The translations under genes and the position numbers were made by a program. Below the pieces are notes generated by a model. It saw only the letters and a program-made list of their open reading frames with translations. It did no database searches and had not been told where the DNA came from. Positions 52,859-61,442 of a stretch of 64,000 bases of DNA are shown piece after piece. Positions within the stretch are counted from its first letter, which is position 1. Every line of letters begins with the position of its first letter. The DNA comes from Myxococcales bacterium 68-20 (GTDB lineage: Bacteria > Myxococcota_A > Polyangia > Polyangiales > Polyangiaceae): positions 1 to 64,000 of the forward strand of contig MKVQ01000006.1 of NCBI GenBank assembly GCA_001899635.1, in the 5' to 3' direction.

Positions 52859-54529
52859 TCAGCGACCTTCGCGGTACGCCTTCACTGCGTTCGCGATCCC
52901 GTCGGCGAGACGCTGCTGGTAGTCCGCCGAGCCGAGGCGCTGCTCCTCGATCGGGTTCGAGATGTAGCTGGTCTCGAAAAGGACCGCCGGCATCCGCGCT
53001 CCGACGAGCACGTAGAAGGCCGCGCGATGGACGCCACCGTCCTGGACGTCTTTATACTGCGAACCGAGCGACGCCATTCCGGCGCGCTGAAGGAGCTCGG
53101 CGAAGCGCGTCGAGCGCGTCGCCTGATCGGCGAGGCGCATCGACGCGAGGAGCTGCGCGACCTCGTTGCTTGCGGCCTGGCTGGTCGCATTCTCGCGCGC
53201 CGCAACTCGGCCGGCCATGTCGCTCGTCGTGGTGTCGAGGACGTAGGTCTCCACACCGCGCTTCGTCTTGTTCTCGGCAGCGTTGCAATGGATCGAGACG
53301 AAGAGGTCAGCGCCGAACGCGTTCGCGCGCGCGGTGCGCTCCTCGAGTGTCACGTAGCGGTCGTCGTCGCGTGTGAGGGTCACCTGGATGCCCTGTCGCG
53401 CGAGGATCGGCGCGAGCTTGTGGGCGACCGCGAGCGTGACTTCCTTCTCCTTCAGCCCCGACGGACCGTGGGCACCGGGGTCGTTTCCGCCGTGCCCGGC
53501 GTCGATGGCGACGCGCTCGACCGAGCGCCCAGCGCCCTTCGGACCCGAGCCCGGCTGGTTCTTCGCGATGTCGATAACGACGCGGAACGGCTCGAGCAGG
53601 TGGAACACGCGCCGGTAGGCCGGACCGCTGAGATCGAGCGCGACTCGCGAGCCCGTCGTGGTCGGCTCGGCGACGATCCGCGAGACGACGCCTCCGAGCG
53701 GCGTATCCCGCGAGGTGCCACCGAGCTCCACACCGTCGAGCTCGACGTACGTGCGCGCGCCCTGCCCTGCGCCGCCGGCGACGTCGCCCACGCGAAAGCG
53801 CGAGCTTCGATCGAGGTGCACGACGATGCGCGCCGCCTCGGCGCCGCCCCACTGCTCGATCTTCGTGATGCGCGGTGCGACGAGCACCCGTGAAGGCCCG
53901 GCATCGAGGAGCGCGAGCGCGAGCGCACCCTCGCCTGCGAGCCCGCGGTCGATCGCATCGAGCACCGCCCCAGGCGGGCGGAACGCGGCAAGCGCCGCGA
54001 GCGGCAACTCGACGGTCTCGCCGCAGAGGCTCGTGGTGCCGTCGCCCGTGCCCGCATCGATGACGATGCTGCGCCGCTGAACGCGGTAGAGCTCGGCATA
54101 GGACGTCTCGGCGTTCTTCGCGAGCTCGCCGGCGAGCATCGCTCCTCGCACGGCGGCCTCGCACGCTCCGCGAAGCGCGAGGTCTTTGCCGGCGGCGCGA
54201 TAGAGGTCGACCGCCTCCTTCGCGTCCTGCTCGCGATGCTCGATCCGCCAGATCCGCTCGTGGACCGCGGCCGCGAGCGCGTGAAGCTCGACGGCGCGTG
54301 CTCCCGCCCCCTCCTTGAGCGCCAGCGCCTCGACCTGCTGCGCCACGGCGATGACCTCGGGTCGCGACGGGAGCGCTGCGCCCGGCACGATGAAGGCCTC
54401 CGCTCGAGCCACGTCGCCGTCGCCGCCCGCATCCGGCGCGGCCGTCTTGGTCTCCCCGCACGACGGCAGGGTCGAAAGCCCGACGAGCAGAGCGCACAGA
54501 AGCCGACGCGGAGGAAGGATCCCCATCAA
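52859..54529 (-). CDS. N-acetylmuramoyl-L-alanine amidase, zinc-dependent (Amidase_3), lipoprotein
   Basis: The 556-residue lipoprotein (signal ending TLPSC) cuts the amide bond between muramic acid and the stem peptide. The C-terminal catalytic domain has VAIDAGHGGNDPGAHGPSGL (first zinc His), GLKEKEVTLAV (zinc Glu), LFVSIHCNAAENKT (third zinc ligand His) and AVLFETSYISN (catalytic Glu). The middle part (residues about 230-340, VAGGAGQGARTYVELDGVEL; VSRIVAEPTTTGSRVALDLS) looks like an AMIN domain for septal targeting. The long N-terminal helical part is particular to this protein. It is transcribed toward the SodC-like gene. Confidence 0.9.
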   Translation of the reverse strand: MMGILPPRRLLCALLVGLSTLPSCGETKTAAPDAGGDGDVARAEAFIVPGAALPSRPEVIAVAQQVEALALKEGAGARAVELHALAAAVHERIWRIEHREQDAKEAVDLYRAAGKDLALRGACEAAVRGAMLAGELAKNAETSYAELYRVQRRSIVIDAGTGDGTTSLCGETVELPLAALAAFRPPGAVLDAIDRGLAGEGALALALLDAGPSRVLVAPRITKIEQWGGAEAARIVVHLDRSSRFRVGDVAGGAGQGARTYVELDGVELGGTSRDTPLGGVVSRIVAEPTTTGSRVALDLSGPAYRRVFHLLEPFRVVIDIAKNQPGSGPKGAGRSVERVAIDAGHGGNDPGAHGPSGLKEKEVTLAVAHKLAPILARQGIQVTLTRDDDRYVTLEERTARANAFGADLFVSIHCNAAENKTKRGVETYVLDTTTSDMAGRVAARENATSQAASNEVAQLLASMRLADQATRSTRFAELLQRAGMASLGSQYKDVQDGGVHRAAFYVLVGARMPAVLFETSYISNPIEEQRLGSADYQQRLADGIANAVKAYREGR

Positions 54530-54555
54530 GCGAAACCGAAGGTATCATCGCCTTC

Positions 54556-55020
54556 GTGGAAAGCCGAAGCGAGGACGTACCCATCTACTCCGATCGCACG
54601 ACCGGACAGCGCTTCCCGGACGCAACGTCGATGGTCAACGCGTACCTGAAGCGCTTCGCGGAGCGCGCGGGCACGGAGCTTCGCCCGCTCGACGAGAACG
54701 GCTACACCCAGACAAAAAAGGGCTCCGCGAGCATCGGAGTGAACGTCCTCGACGATCACGGCGTCCTCCTCCTCATCGCCCCGGTGATGCCGGTCCCGAA
54801 GGTCGGGCGCGAGGCGCTCTACCGGAAGCTCCTCGAGCTCTCGTTCCTCACGACCGCCGATGCGTCGTTCGCCATCGACGCGGCGAAGGACGAGGTCTTC
54901 GTCCGCACGCTCCGTCGCCTCTCGGGCCTCGACTACGAGGAGTTCGAAGACCTGCTCGACACCGTCGGGCGCGTCGCCGACGAATGGGACGACGTGCTCA
55001 AGCGCGAGTTTCCCGCCTGA
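54556..55020 (+). CDS. YbjN/type III secretion chaperone-like protein
   Basis: The 154-residue acidic protein shows the alternating strand-helix pattern of YbjN/CesT-type chaperone folds: GVNVLDDHGVLLLIAPVMPV, LYRKLLELSFLTTADASFAI, DEVFVRTLRRLSGLDYEEFE. There is no signal peptide. It uses a GTG start. Such proteins help fold or hold partner proteins; type III chaperones escort effectors. No secretion genes are adjacent, so the partner is unknown. It diverges from the amidase gene. Confidence 0.6.
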   Translation: MESRSEDVPIYSDRTTGQRFPDATSMVNAYLKRFAERAGTELRPLDENGYTQTKKGSASIGVNVLDDHGVLLLIAPVMPVPKVGREALYRKLLELSFLTTADASFAIDAAKDEVFVRTLRRLSGLDYEEFEDLLDTVGRVADEWDDVLKREFPA

Positions 55021-55142
55021 TCCGCAGGCAGTTGCCGTAACTCGCCACCCGAGGCGGGAGGCCTGGGACACCCAGGCCCCACCGGCTCGTGCCCCCTCGT
55101 CGCGTTGTGTCGTTCGCGTGCAGAGTGCTACGATCTCGCGTG

Positions 55143-56495
55143 ATGGCGATGCAGGGGAAGAGCACTTCGAGCGACACGCCTTCCCTCGACGTGGCCGAGG
55201 CCGAGCAGGCAGCCGACGCGTTCCGTCCGGCCTGGGACGACGACGCGTGGGAGATTCCGCCGGCGCCCGCCGCAACCGCAGCGCCGACCGACACGACCGG
55301 ACCCGATGCGGCGCCGGCCGATGCCCCGGCGATCGTCGCGAGCCCGGTGATCGCGCTCGGCAAGGCCGACGTCAGCGAGAGCGCGCCGCCCAAGGCGCAA
55401 CCGGCTCCGGCTCCGCCGAGGCCGGCCACGACGACCCAGCTCGGGATCGTCTCGCCTGAAGCCGCCGCCGTGGTCGCGGCCGCCAATGCGGCGAACGCAA
55501 AGAAGAGCGACGACGACGCCAACAAGACGACCCAGCTCGGGATCATCTCGCCCGAGGCCGCCGCCGTGGTCGCGGCCGCCAATGCAGCGAACGCAAAGAA
55601 GGGCCCGCCTGCCAACGAGACGATGAAGCTCGGTGGGATGTCCGCCGAAGCCGCCGACGCCGTGGTGGAGGCCAGCGCCCCGGCTGCCAAGACGCCGGCC
55701 CGTGCGCCCATGCCGAGCGCGGAGGCGCTCGACTCCGACGCGATGATCGAGGTCGCGCCGGCCGTTCCCGCGGCCGCGAAGACCGAGCGGATGCCGGATG
55801 CGCCCACCTCCTCGGCGCCTTCGGTCGCGAAGAAGGCGGCTCCGCCGCCGACCAAGACCACCAAGAAGATGGCGAAGGCGCCGGACGCGCCGATCCCGCT
55901 CACGTCCGCCGACCCGTTCCGGGACGCCGTCCCCGCCGCGGAGCCGAGCGAAGACGATCTCGAGCTCGCAACGAAGAAGCCCTCGAAGAACCTCCTCTAC
56001 GCCGGCATCGGCGGCGTAGCGCTCCTCGCGATCGTGCTGTTCGTGAAGCTCGGCTCGTCCTCCGACGAGGCGACCACCAAGCCCACGCCGCCCGTCGCGG
56101 TCGGACCGGCCGTGCAGTCTCCGACCAGCGACATCCCCCCGCCGCCCCCGAAGGACGAGGATCCGACCGAGACGGCCCCAGCAGCCAAAGCGACCGAAGC
56201 CCCGGCAGCCAAGGCGACCGAAGCGGCGGCCAAGGCGACCGAAGCCCCGGCGGCCAAGGCGACCGAAGCCCCGGCGCAGGCGCCCCCTGCGGTGACCGCA
56301 AAGACGCCCGAGCCGCCGAAGACCGTGGCCGCGACGCCCGCGCCCGTCGCAAAGACGCCCGAGCCGCCGAAGACCGTGGCCGCGACGCCCGCGCCTCCGA
56401 AGCCGAAGGCCGCGACGCCCGCGACGACGCCGGCTGCACCGAAGACTCCACCGAAGTCCACGGGTGGAGGTATCGTTCGCGACAGCCCGTTCTGA
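55143..56495 (+). CDS. Pro/Ala-rich membrane protein with internal repeats
   Basis: The 450-residue protein has one membrane helix (residues about 284-303, NLLYAGIGGVALLAIVLFVK). Before it lie two near-identical repeats, TTQLGIVSPEAAAVVAAANA and TTQLGIISPEAAAVVAAANA, 96 nt apart, plus a third weaker one (TMKLGGMSAEAADAVVEASA) 93 nt later. After it lie five AAKATEAP-like units and two KTPEPPKTVAATPAP units. The tail ends GGGIVRDSPF. Low-complexity Ala/Pro stretches suit a cell-wall-spanning stalk. No family is recognised. It is probably co-transcribed with the TPR gene 35 nt downstream. Confidence 0.6.
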   Translation: MAMQGKSTSSDTPSLDVAEAEQAADAFRPAWDDDAWEIPPAPAATAAPTDTTGPDAAPADAPAIVASPVIALGKADVSESAPPKAQPAPAPPRPATTTQLGIVSPEAAAVVAAANAANAKKSDDDANKTTQLGIISPEAAAVVAAANAANAKKGPPANETMKLGGMSAEAADAVVEASAPAAKTPARAPMPSAEALDSDAMIEVAPAVPAAAKTERMPDAPTSSAPSVAKKAAPPPTKTTKKMAKAPDAPIPLTSADPFRDAVPAAEPSEDDLELATKKPSKNLLYAGIGGVALLAIVLFVKLGSSSDEATTKPTPPVAVGPAVQSPTSDIPPPPPKDEDPTETAPAAKATEAPAAKATEAAAKATEAPAAKATEAPAQAPPAVTAKTPEPPKTVAATPAPVAKTPEPPKTVAATPAPPKPKAATPATTPAAPKTPPKSTGGGIVRDSPF

Positions 56496-56530
56496 GCCGA
56501 CGCTCGGAGGGGCAGAGGACTCGACCGACC

Positions 56531-57649
56531 ATGAAGACGCGCCGAATCGCCGCTGCCGTCCTCTTCACTCTCCTTCCTGCCACGGTCTCGCTTCCCGCGT
56601 GGTCGCAGCAGGACGATGCCATCACCGTCCAGGCGCGCGCGCGCTTCAAGGAAGGTGTCGAGGCGTTCGACAAAGGGAAGTACGAAGAAGCTCGTCTCGC
56701 CTTCCTCCAGGCATACGCGCTGAAGAAGCACCCCTCGGTGCTCCTCAACCTCGCGCAGAGCTCGGCGAAGTCGAACCACCCGCTCGACGCTGCGAAGTAC
56801 TTCCAACAGTTCTTGAAGGAAGCCACTTCGGCGAGCCCGCAGCAGCGCAAGGATGCCGAGACAGGCCTCGCCGAGGTCCGCCAGAAGCTCGGTCGCATCG
56901 AGGTCGTCGCCCCCGCCGGAACCGAGATCTCGCTCGACGATCAGGGCAAGGTCGGCACGATGCCGATGGAAGCGCTCGACGTCGAGCCCGGCTCGCACAC
57001 GGTCAAGTCGCCCACGCAGAGCGTGACGGTGATCGCGGTCGTCGGACAGAAGGTCGAAGCGAGGCTCGGCATGCCGGCCGCGCCCGCTGCCGTCGCGCCC
57101 ATCACCGCGCCGCCTCCGTCGACCGAGCCCACGGGCGAGGCCACCGAGCCGGCCCTGGGCCCGACGCCCCCGGCGGACCACGGCCCGTCGAAGCGCACGA
57201 ACCTGCTGGTGCCGCCCAAGAACATGACGCCGGTCTACATCGGCCTCGGCGCTGCCGGCTTCGGCGCCGTCAGCGCGATCGTTTTCGGGTTGTTCAAGGC
57301 CGACGCTCAGGACAAGGCCGACGTGGTCGCGAACCAGATCCGCACCGCCGCAGCCCAGCGGAACATCCCCGCGCAGGGCGTATGCAACAGCGCGAGCGCG
57401 CCGGCCGAGTTCGCGACCGCGTGCAAGACGCTCGTCGACAACAACGACAAGGTCGACACGAACGCGGCGATCGCGAACGTGTCACTCGCCGTGATGGGCG
57501 CCGGCCTCGTCTTCGCGGGCGCCTGGTACCTCACGGCTCCCAAGCGCGGTGCGTCCGCACCGCAAACGGCGCGCGCTCCGCAGCCCCCGATCGTCACGCC
57601 GTGGGCAGGCTGGAACACCGGCGGCGTCTCGGTCGCCGGCCAGTTCTAA
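56531..57649 (+). CDS. TPR-containing exported protein
   Basis: The 372-residue protein has a signal peptide (AAAVLFTLLPATVSLPAWSQ) and a TPR-like N-terminal domain (residues about 35-120: FKEGVEAFDKGKYEEARLAF, YALKKHPSVLLNLAQSSAKS, HPLDAAKYFQQFLKEA). A PEGA-like stretch (VAPAGTEISLDDQGKVGTMP; PGSHTVKSPTQSVTVIAV) and a Pro-rich linker follow, then two hydrophobic helices near residues 238-255 and 318-335. It ends NTGGVSVAGQF. Such TPR-PEGA envelope proteins are common in Myxococcota and serve as scaffolds. It directly follows the repeat-rich membrane protein. Confidence 0.7.
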   Translation: MKTRRIAAAVLFTLLPATVSLPAWSQQDDAITVQARARFKEGVEAFDKGKYEEARLAFLQAYALKKHPSVLLNLAQSSAKSNHPLDAAKYFQQFLKEATSASPQQRKDAETGLAEVRQKLGRIEVVAPAGTEISLDDQGKVGTMPMEALDVEPGSHTVKSPTQSVTVIAVVGQKVEARLGMPAAPAAVAPITAPPPSTEPTGEATEPALGPTPPADHGPSKRTNLLVPPKNMTPVYIGLGAAGFGAVSAIVFGLFKADAQDKADVVANQIRTAAAQRNIPAQGVCNSASAPAEFATACKTLVDNNDKVDTNAAIANVSLAVMGAGLVFAGAWYLTAPKRGASAPQTARAPQPPIVTPWAGWNTGGVSVAGQF

Positions 57650-58375
57650 AGCACCGACGGTCTGCGCGACGACGACGGCCGCCCTCCGAGCGAGGACAGC
57701 GGAGCACGCCGTTGGCCGGCACTGCTCGGCTGCACCGAGGCGCGGCGTGCGGGCTCTCCGGCGAGCGATCGAAACCGTTCGGCTCTCTAGGGTCGCGTCG
57801 CGACGCTTCGCTCTGCGCGCGAAGTCGATGACGACGACGAGCCCAACGACGATCGCGATTCCGACCGCGGACAGTACGATCGCCTGCGAGAGGCAGCCAC
57901 TCTCGTCCGAAACGTCGACGTGCAAAGGCGAGCGCGGGCCACGTGATGCTACGGCAGCGCCAGCAGCGACGCGCGGGATGGCGTCGCCGCGACGCTTTTC
58001 GAAAACGTTCACGACGGTGTCGAGACCGAGCGCGGTCGACACTCGCCCAGACCATGCCGCGCGTGCACGGCGGATCGCTCGCCACCGACGCCGAAGGGGT
58101 CGGGCGCCGGCGCGAGCGGTCGATCGGACGTCTCCGAAACTCCGCGCCTAGGAACGATCACTCCGACCGCGCCGCCGACGCCGAGTCGCAGGCGGCCAGC
58201 GTGAATTCGAAGCGGGCGCGATGTATCCGCCATCGCTCACTCGAAGCGCGGGCTCCCCCAACCTTGAGGCGGCTGGCCGTCGGGCCCCGTCGAAGTCGAG
58301 CCCGACTCGGCAGCGACGAGAGGTGGCGTCCGATCCGAGCTCGCTTCGCGCGGCGCGCCCCGCCTACGTACTTGC
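57650..58375. other. Region without a convincing gene upstream of the transposase repeats
   Basis: The short minus-strand frame at 57482-58042 has a hydrophobic segment (QAIVLSAVGIAIVVGLVVVI) but overlaps the end of the TPR gene by 168 nt and looks like shadow coding. No RNA gene is visible. It is probably repeat-derived or decayed DNA next to the transposase. Confidence 0.4.
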
Positions 58376-58813
58376 GAGGGCTGCGCGCGAGCAACGCAGC
58401 GAGGTCGATCGAGAGTGTCACGTTGGCGTCGCCGCGGGGCTCGAGCCCGCCGGCGTTCGACGACAAGCAAGATCGGAGTGCTCAACGGGGAGAGCTCGTC
58501 GAGCTCGGAACGTAGGACTCCACGATCGACGCATTGCGAACGCCGCGCGCTGCGGGAGGCACGTCCGTCGTCCTCAGCGGACCGCCGCTGCGGGGAGGGC
58601 TGCGCGCGAGCAACGCAGCGAGGTCGATCGAGAGTGTCACGTTGGCGTCGCCGCGGGGCTCGAGCCGGCGGGCGTTCGACGACAAGCAAGCTTGAGGTGC
58701 TCAAAGGGGAGAGCTCATCGAGCTCGGAACGTAGGACTCCACGATCGAGGCGTAGCGAACGCCGCGCGCTGCGGGAGGCACGTCCGTCGTCCTCAGCGGA
58801 CCGCCGCCACGGG
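58376..58813. repeat. Tandem duplication of a 219-bp unit overlapping the transposase 3' end
   Basis: Two copies, 58376-58594 and 58595-58813, start GAGGGCTGCGCGCGAGCAAC and are nearly identical apart from a few substitutions. The second copy contains the last codons of the transposase (PLRTTDVPPAARGVRYASIV). The first copy carries the same tail with small changes (RGVRNASIV). The transposon's terminal part was therefore duplicated next to itself. Confidence 0.85.
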
Positions 58814-59663
58814 TCCAGCCGTCTCGTAGGAGCCAGGTTCTTGGCGCCGGATCTGGCCAGGGCTCCGTCTCGATGATCGTCGCGTGAGGATCGGCCCAAC
58901 CAAGGAAGCGAAGCGCCGTGGAGTACGGATCGACGATCCCGAGGCCGAACGTCTTCATCCCGTGGCGGAGCCAGTTCTGGAGGACGTAGAGGATGGTGTT
59001 CCGGACCGCCGTCGGACTCTCGAGATCGCGCCGGTGATGGCGATCGGCCCAGACCTTGCCCCGGCGCCCGAGTCGTCGATTGAGCTGCCGTGCGAAGGAG
59101 ATCACCAGCCCGCTGATGCCGCGCCGGAGAGCCTCCCGCTCCTGCGTTGCGCGCTCCTGCTTCACGCGCTCAGTGAGAGCGCCGGCAGTGAGAGCGCCGG
59201 CGGTGCGAGCGCCGGCGGTGCGAGCGCCATGGTCCCCCCGCTTCGCCAGGCGCGCCTCGACGATCAGGTGAATGTGGTCGCGCTGGATCGAAAAATGAAC
59301 GACCTGGAACTGGGCGGCGTACGAGCGCTCCGCCTGCGTCTTCAGCACCTTTCGGAAGAGGTTCCTCACGAGCTGACTGCGAAGCGGCGGGACGTCACGA
59401 CAAGCCCGCATCGTCACGTGAACGGGAAAGCGCCCCTTGTGCTCGGGCCGCGTGCGGTGCGGGACGTTGGGCCGCCCGACGCAGCTCGCCCGCTTCCTCC
59501 CCGCCCCCTTCCTCGAGCCACCCCACGTTCGTGGCGCCTCGGTGACGATGGGCAGCTCCAGCTGCTCCGAACCTCGACGGGCCAACTCCCCTCCCCGCTC
59601 CGATCCACGGCGACCGGCGACGACGAACCGCGCGGCGCCACTCGATTGGGCAACAGTGTCCAT
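58701..59663 (-). CDS. REP-associated tyrosine transposase (Y1_Tnp type)
   Basis: The 320-residue product has the HUH-type Y1 transposase pattern. The strand QFQVVHFSIQRDHIHLIVEA carries the HxH metal motif. WADRHHRRDLESPTAVRNTI, then LYVLQNWLRHG, carries the region of the catalytic Tyr. The N-terminal GGSRKGAGRKR segment is typical of the large RAYT group in Myxococcota. An insertion of four nearly identical ARTAGA/ALTAGA units sits in the middle. The start is uncertain because the 5' end lies inside the repeat array; ATG at 59663 is one option. The frame is intact. Confidence 0.8.
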   Translation of the reverse strand: MDTVAQSSGAARFVVAGRRGSERGGELARRGSEQLELPIVTEAPRTWGGSRKGAGRKRASCVGRPNVPHRTRPEHKGRFPVHVTMRACRDVPPLRSQLVRNLFRKVLKTQAERSYAAQFQVVHFSIQRDHIHLIVEARLAKRGDHGARTAGARTAGALTAGALTERVKQERATQEREALRRGISGLVISFARQLNRRLGRRGKVWADRHHRRDLESPTAVRNTILYVLQNWLRHGMKTFGLGIVDPYSTALRFLGWADPHATIIETEPWPDPAPRTWLLRDGWTRGGGPLRTTDVPPAARGVRYASIVESYVPSSMSSPL

Positions 59664-61075
59664 CGCCGCGAATGTCGTCAAGCCCACGTCTGCTCGTTCC
59701 TCCACGGCTGGAGACGAGTAGCCCGAGCACCAACGGCCACGACGAACGGCGCGGCGCCACTCGATTGGGCAACAAGCTCGCAATCGCGAGGGCCGCCGTC
59801 TGCTCGATGAGCATCCAGAGAAAGCCGGGATCCGCCGTGCAGACGCCCCAGCTCGCCGCCGGCGCCGCGAACGTCCATCGTCGCGAGTGTCGCCAAGCCC
59901 ACTGCTGCTCGTTCCTCCACGGCTGGAGACAAGTCACCCCGAGCACCAATGGGCACGACGAGCCACGCGGCACCACTTGATTGGGCGACAACGTCCATCG
60001 CCGCGAGTGTCGCCAAGCTCACTGCTGCTCGTCCTAGGTCTGGAGGCGAGTAGCCCCGAGCACCAACGGCCACGACGAACCGCGCGGCACCACTCGATTG
60101 GGCAACAACGTCCATCGCCGCAAGTCTCGTCAGGCCCACGGCTGCTCGTCCCTAGGTCGGGAGGCGAGTAGCCCCGAGCACCAACGGCCACGACGAACCG
60201 CGCGGCCCACTTGGGTGGGGCGACAACGTCGATCCCCGCGAGTGCGTCAGGCTCACTCCTGCTCGTCCCTAGGTCTGGAGGCGAGTAGGCCCGAGCACCA
60301 ACGGCCACGACGAACCGCGCGGCCTACTTGGGTGGGGCGACAACGTCCACCGCCCCGACTGCGTCAGGCCCACTGCTGCTCGGCCCTACGCCTGGAGGCG
60401 ATAGCCGGAGCCAGGGCCACGACGAACCGTGCGGCCACGACGAACCGTGCGGCCACTTGATGGGGCGACGACGTTCATCACCGCGCGTGTCGCCAGCCCA
60501 CCGCTGCTCGTCCCTTCCAGAAGACGAGTAGCCAGAGGACCAACGGCCACGACGAACGGCGCCCCGCCGCTTGATTGGGCGACAACGACGATCGCCGCGA
60601 GTTTCGTCAGGCCCAGTGCGGCTCGCCCCTTCAGGGCGGGAGGCGTGTAGCCGGAGCACCAAGGGCGACGATGGCTGCAGAGCCGCACCGACGCCGCCCC
60701 CCAGACCGAACGCGGTGCCGGAACACCGTGTCGCTCCAGGGCTGCGTGCGAGTAGCCGGAGCACCAACGGCCACGACGAACGACGCGGCAGCACTTGATG
60801 GGGCGACAACATTCATCGCCGCGAGTCTCGTCCAGCCCACTGCTGCTTGTCCCTCCAGGGCTCGACGCGAGTCCCCGGAGCACCAACGGCCACGACGAAT
60901 GGCGCGTCGCCACTTGATTGGGCAACAATGCCCGTCGCTGGCCGCTGCGAGTGGCACCACGCAAAGGTGCGGCTCTCCTCCGAGACCGGCGGCGAGTGGC
61001 CAGAGCACCAAGGGCGACGATGGATCCAGAGCCGCCGCACCGACGCCGAGGCCGGCCACGTGTCGGACCACCGTG
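59610..61075. repeat. Array of about twelve ~117-bp imperfect repeat units
   Basis: A recurring unit has a core of the form AGCACCAACGGCCACGACGA, then CCGCGCGGC, CACTCGATTGGGCAACAACG, TCCATCGCCGCGAGTG and CCCACTGCTGCTCG. Core positions are about 59726, 59942, 60059, 60177, 60294, 60409, 60536, 60655, 60759, 60879 and 61005, plus a partial first unit near 59615. Spacing is mostly 115-120 bp with one doubled gap of 216. Units differ by substitutions and small indels. Several frames stay open through it, which explains the spurious long frames. The array sits at the 5' end of the transposase gene. Confidence 0.85.
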
Positions 61076-61442
61076 GCCCACGCCGACCTGACGTCGATGC
61101 CCAGACCGCACGCGGTGCTGATCACCGTGACCGACGCCGGAGCTTCGCGCACGACGCCGACGGCGGACCTGGAACCGAGCATCGAGCCCGAACATGGCCG
61201 CGGGAGCACCGAGGCCGAGGCCGACGCCGGACGCGGTGCCGGAACATCGAACAAGGATCAAGACGCGGTGGGTCCCGTTCAACGTCGACCTCGCTCGAGA
61301 GCGCTAGACGACGAGGTCTCGCATCGGGAGCTCGCCATTCGCCTACGTCGTCAAAACCGTCGGCCTCTCGGCTCATCGCCCCGCAGGATCTTCGCCTGGC
61401 TCGCCTACCGCTCGGCCTACGCTGGCCAGTTCTGAAGCCGAT
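61076..61442. other. Repeat-flanking region without a clear gene
   Basis: Short repeats of a GACCGCACGCGGTGC-like element occur near 60700, 61105 and 61230. A plus-strand frame ends at 61435 (LAYRSAYAGQF), but it passes through the repeat array and is not convincing as a protein. It looks like decayed flank of the transposon cluster. Confidence 0.45.

Noticed and set aside
57482-58042. 186-residue minus-strand frame with a hydrophobic segment
   Set aside because: It overlaps the 3' end of the TPR gene by 168 nt in antisense, and the rest of the sequence is Arg-rich and non-conserved-looking.
59610-61075. CRISPR array
   Set aside because: Whole ~117-bp units vary throughout, there are no short identical repeats with unique spacers, and no cas genes are present.
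60098-61435. Plus- and minus-strand open frames in the repeat array (for example 60575-61435)
   Set aside because: They run through repeated units in several frames at once and give no protein-like sequence.
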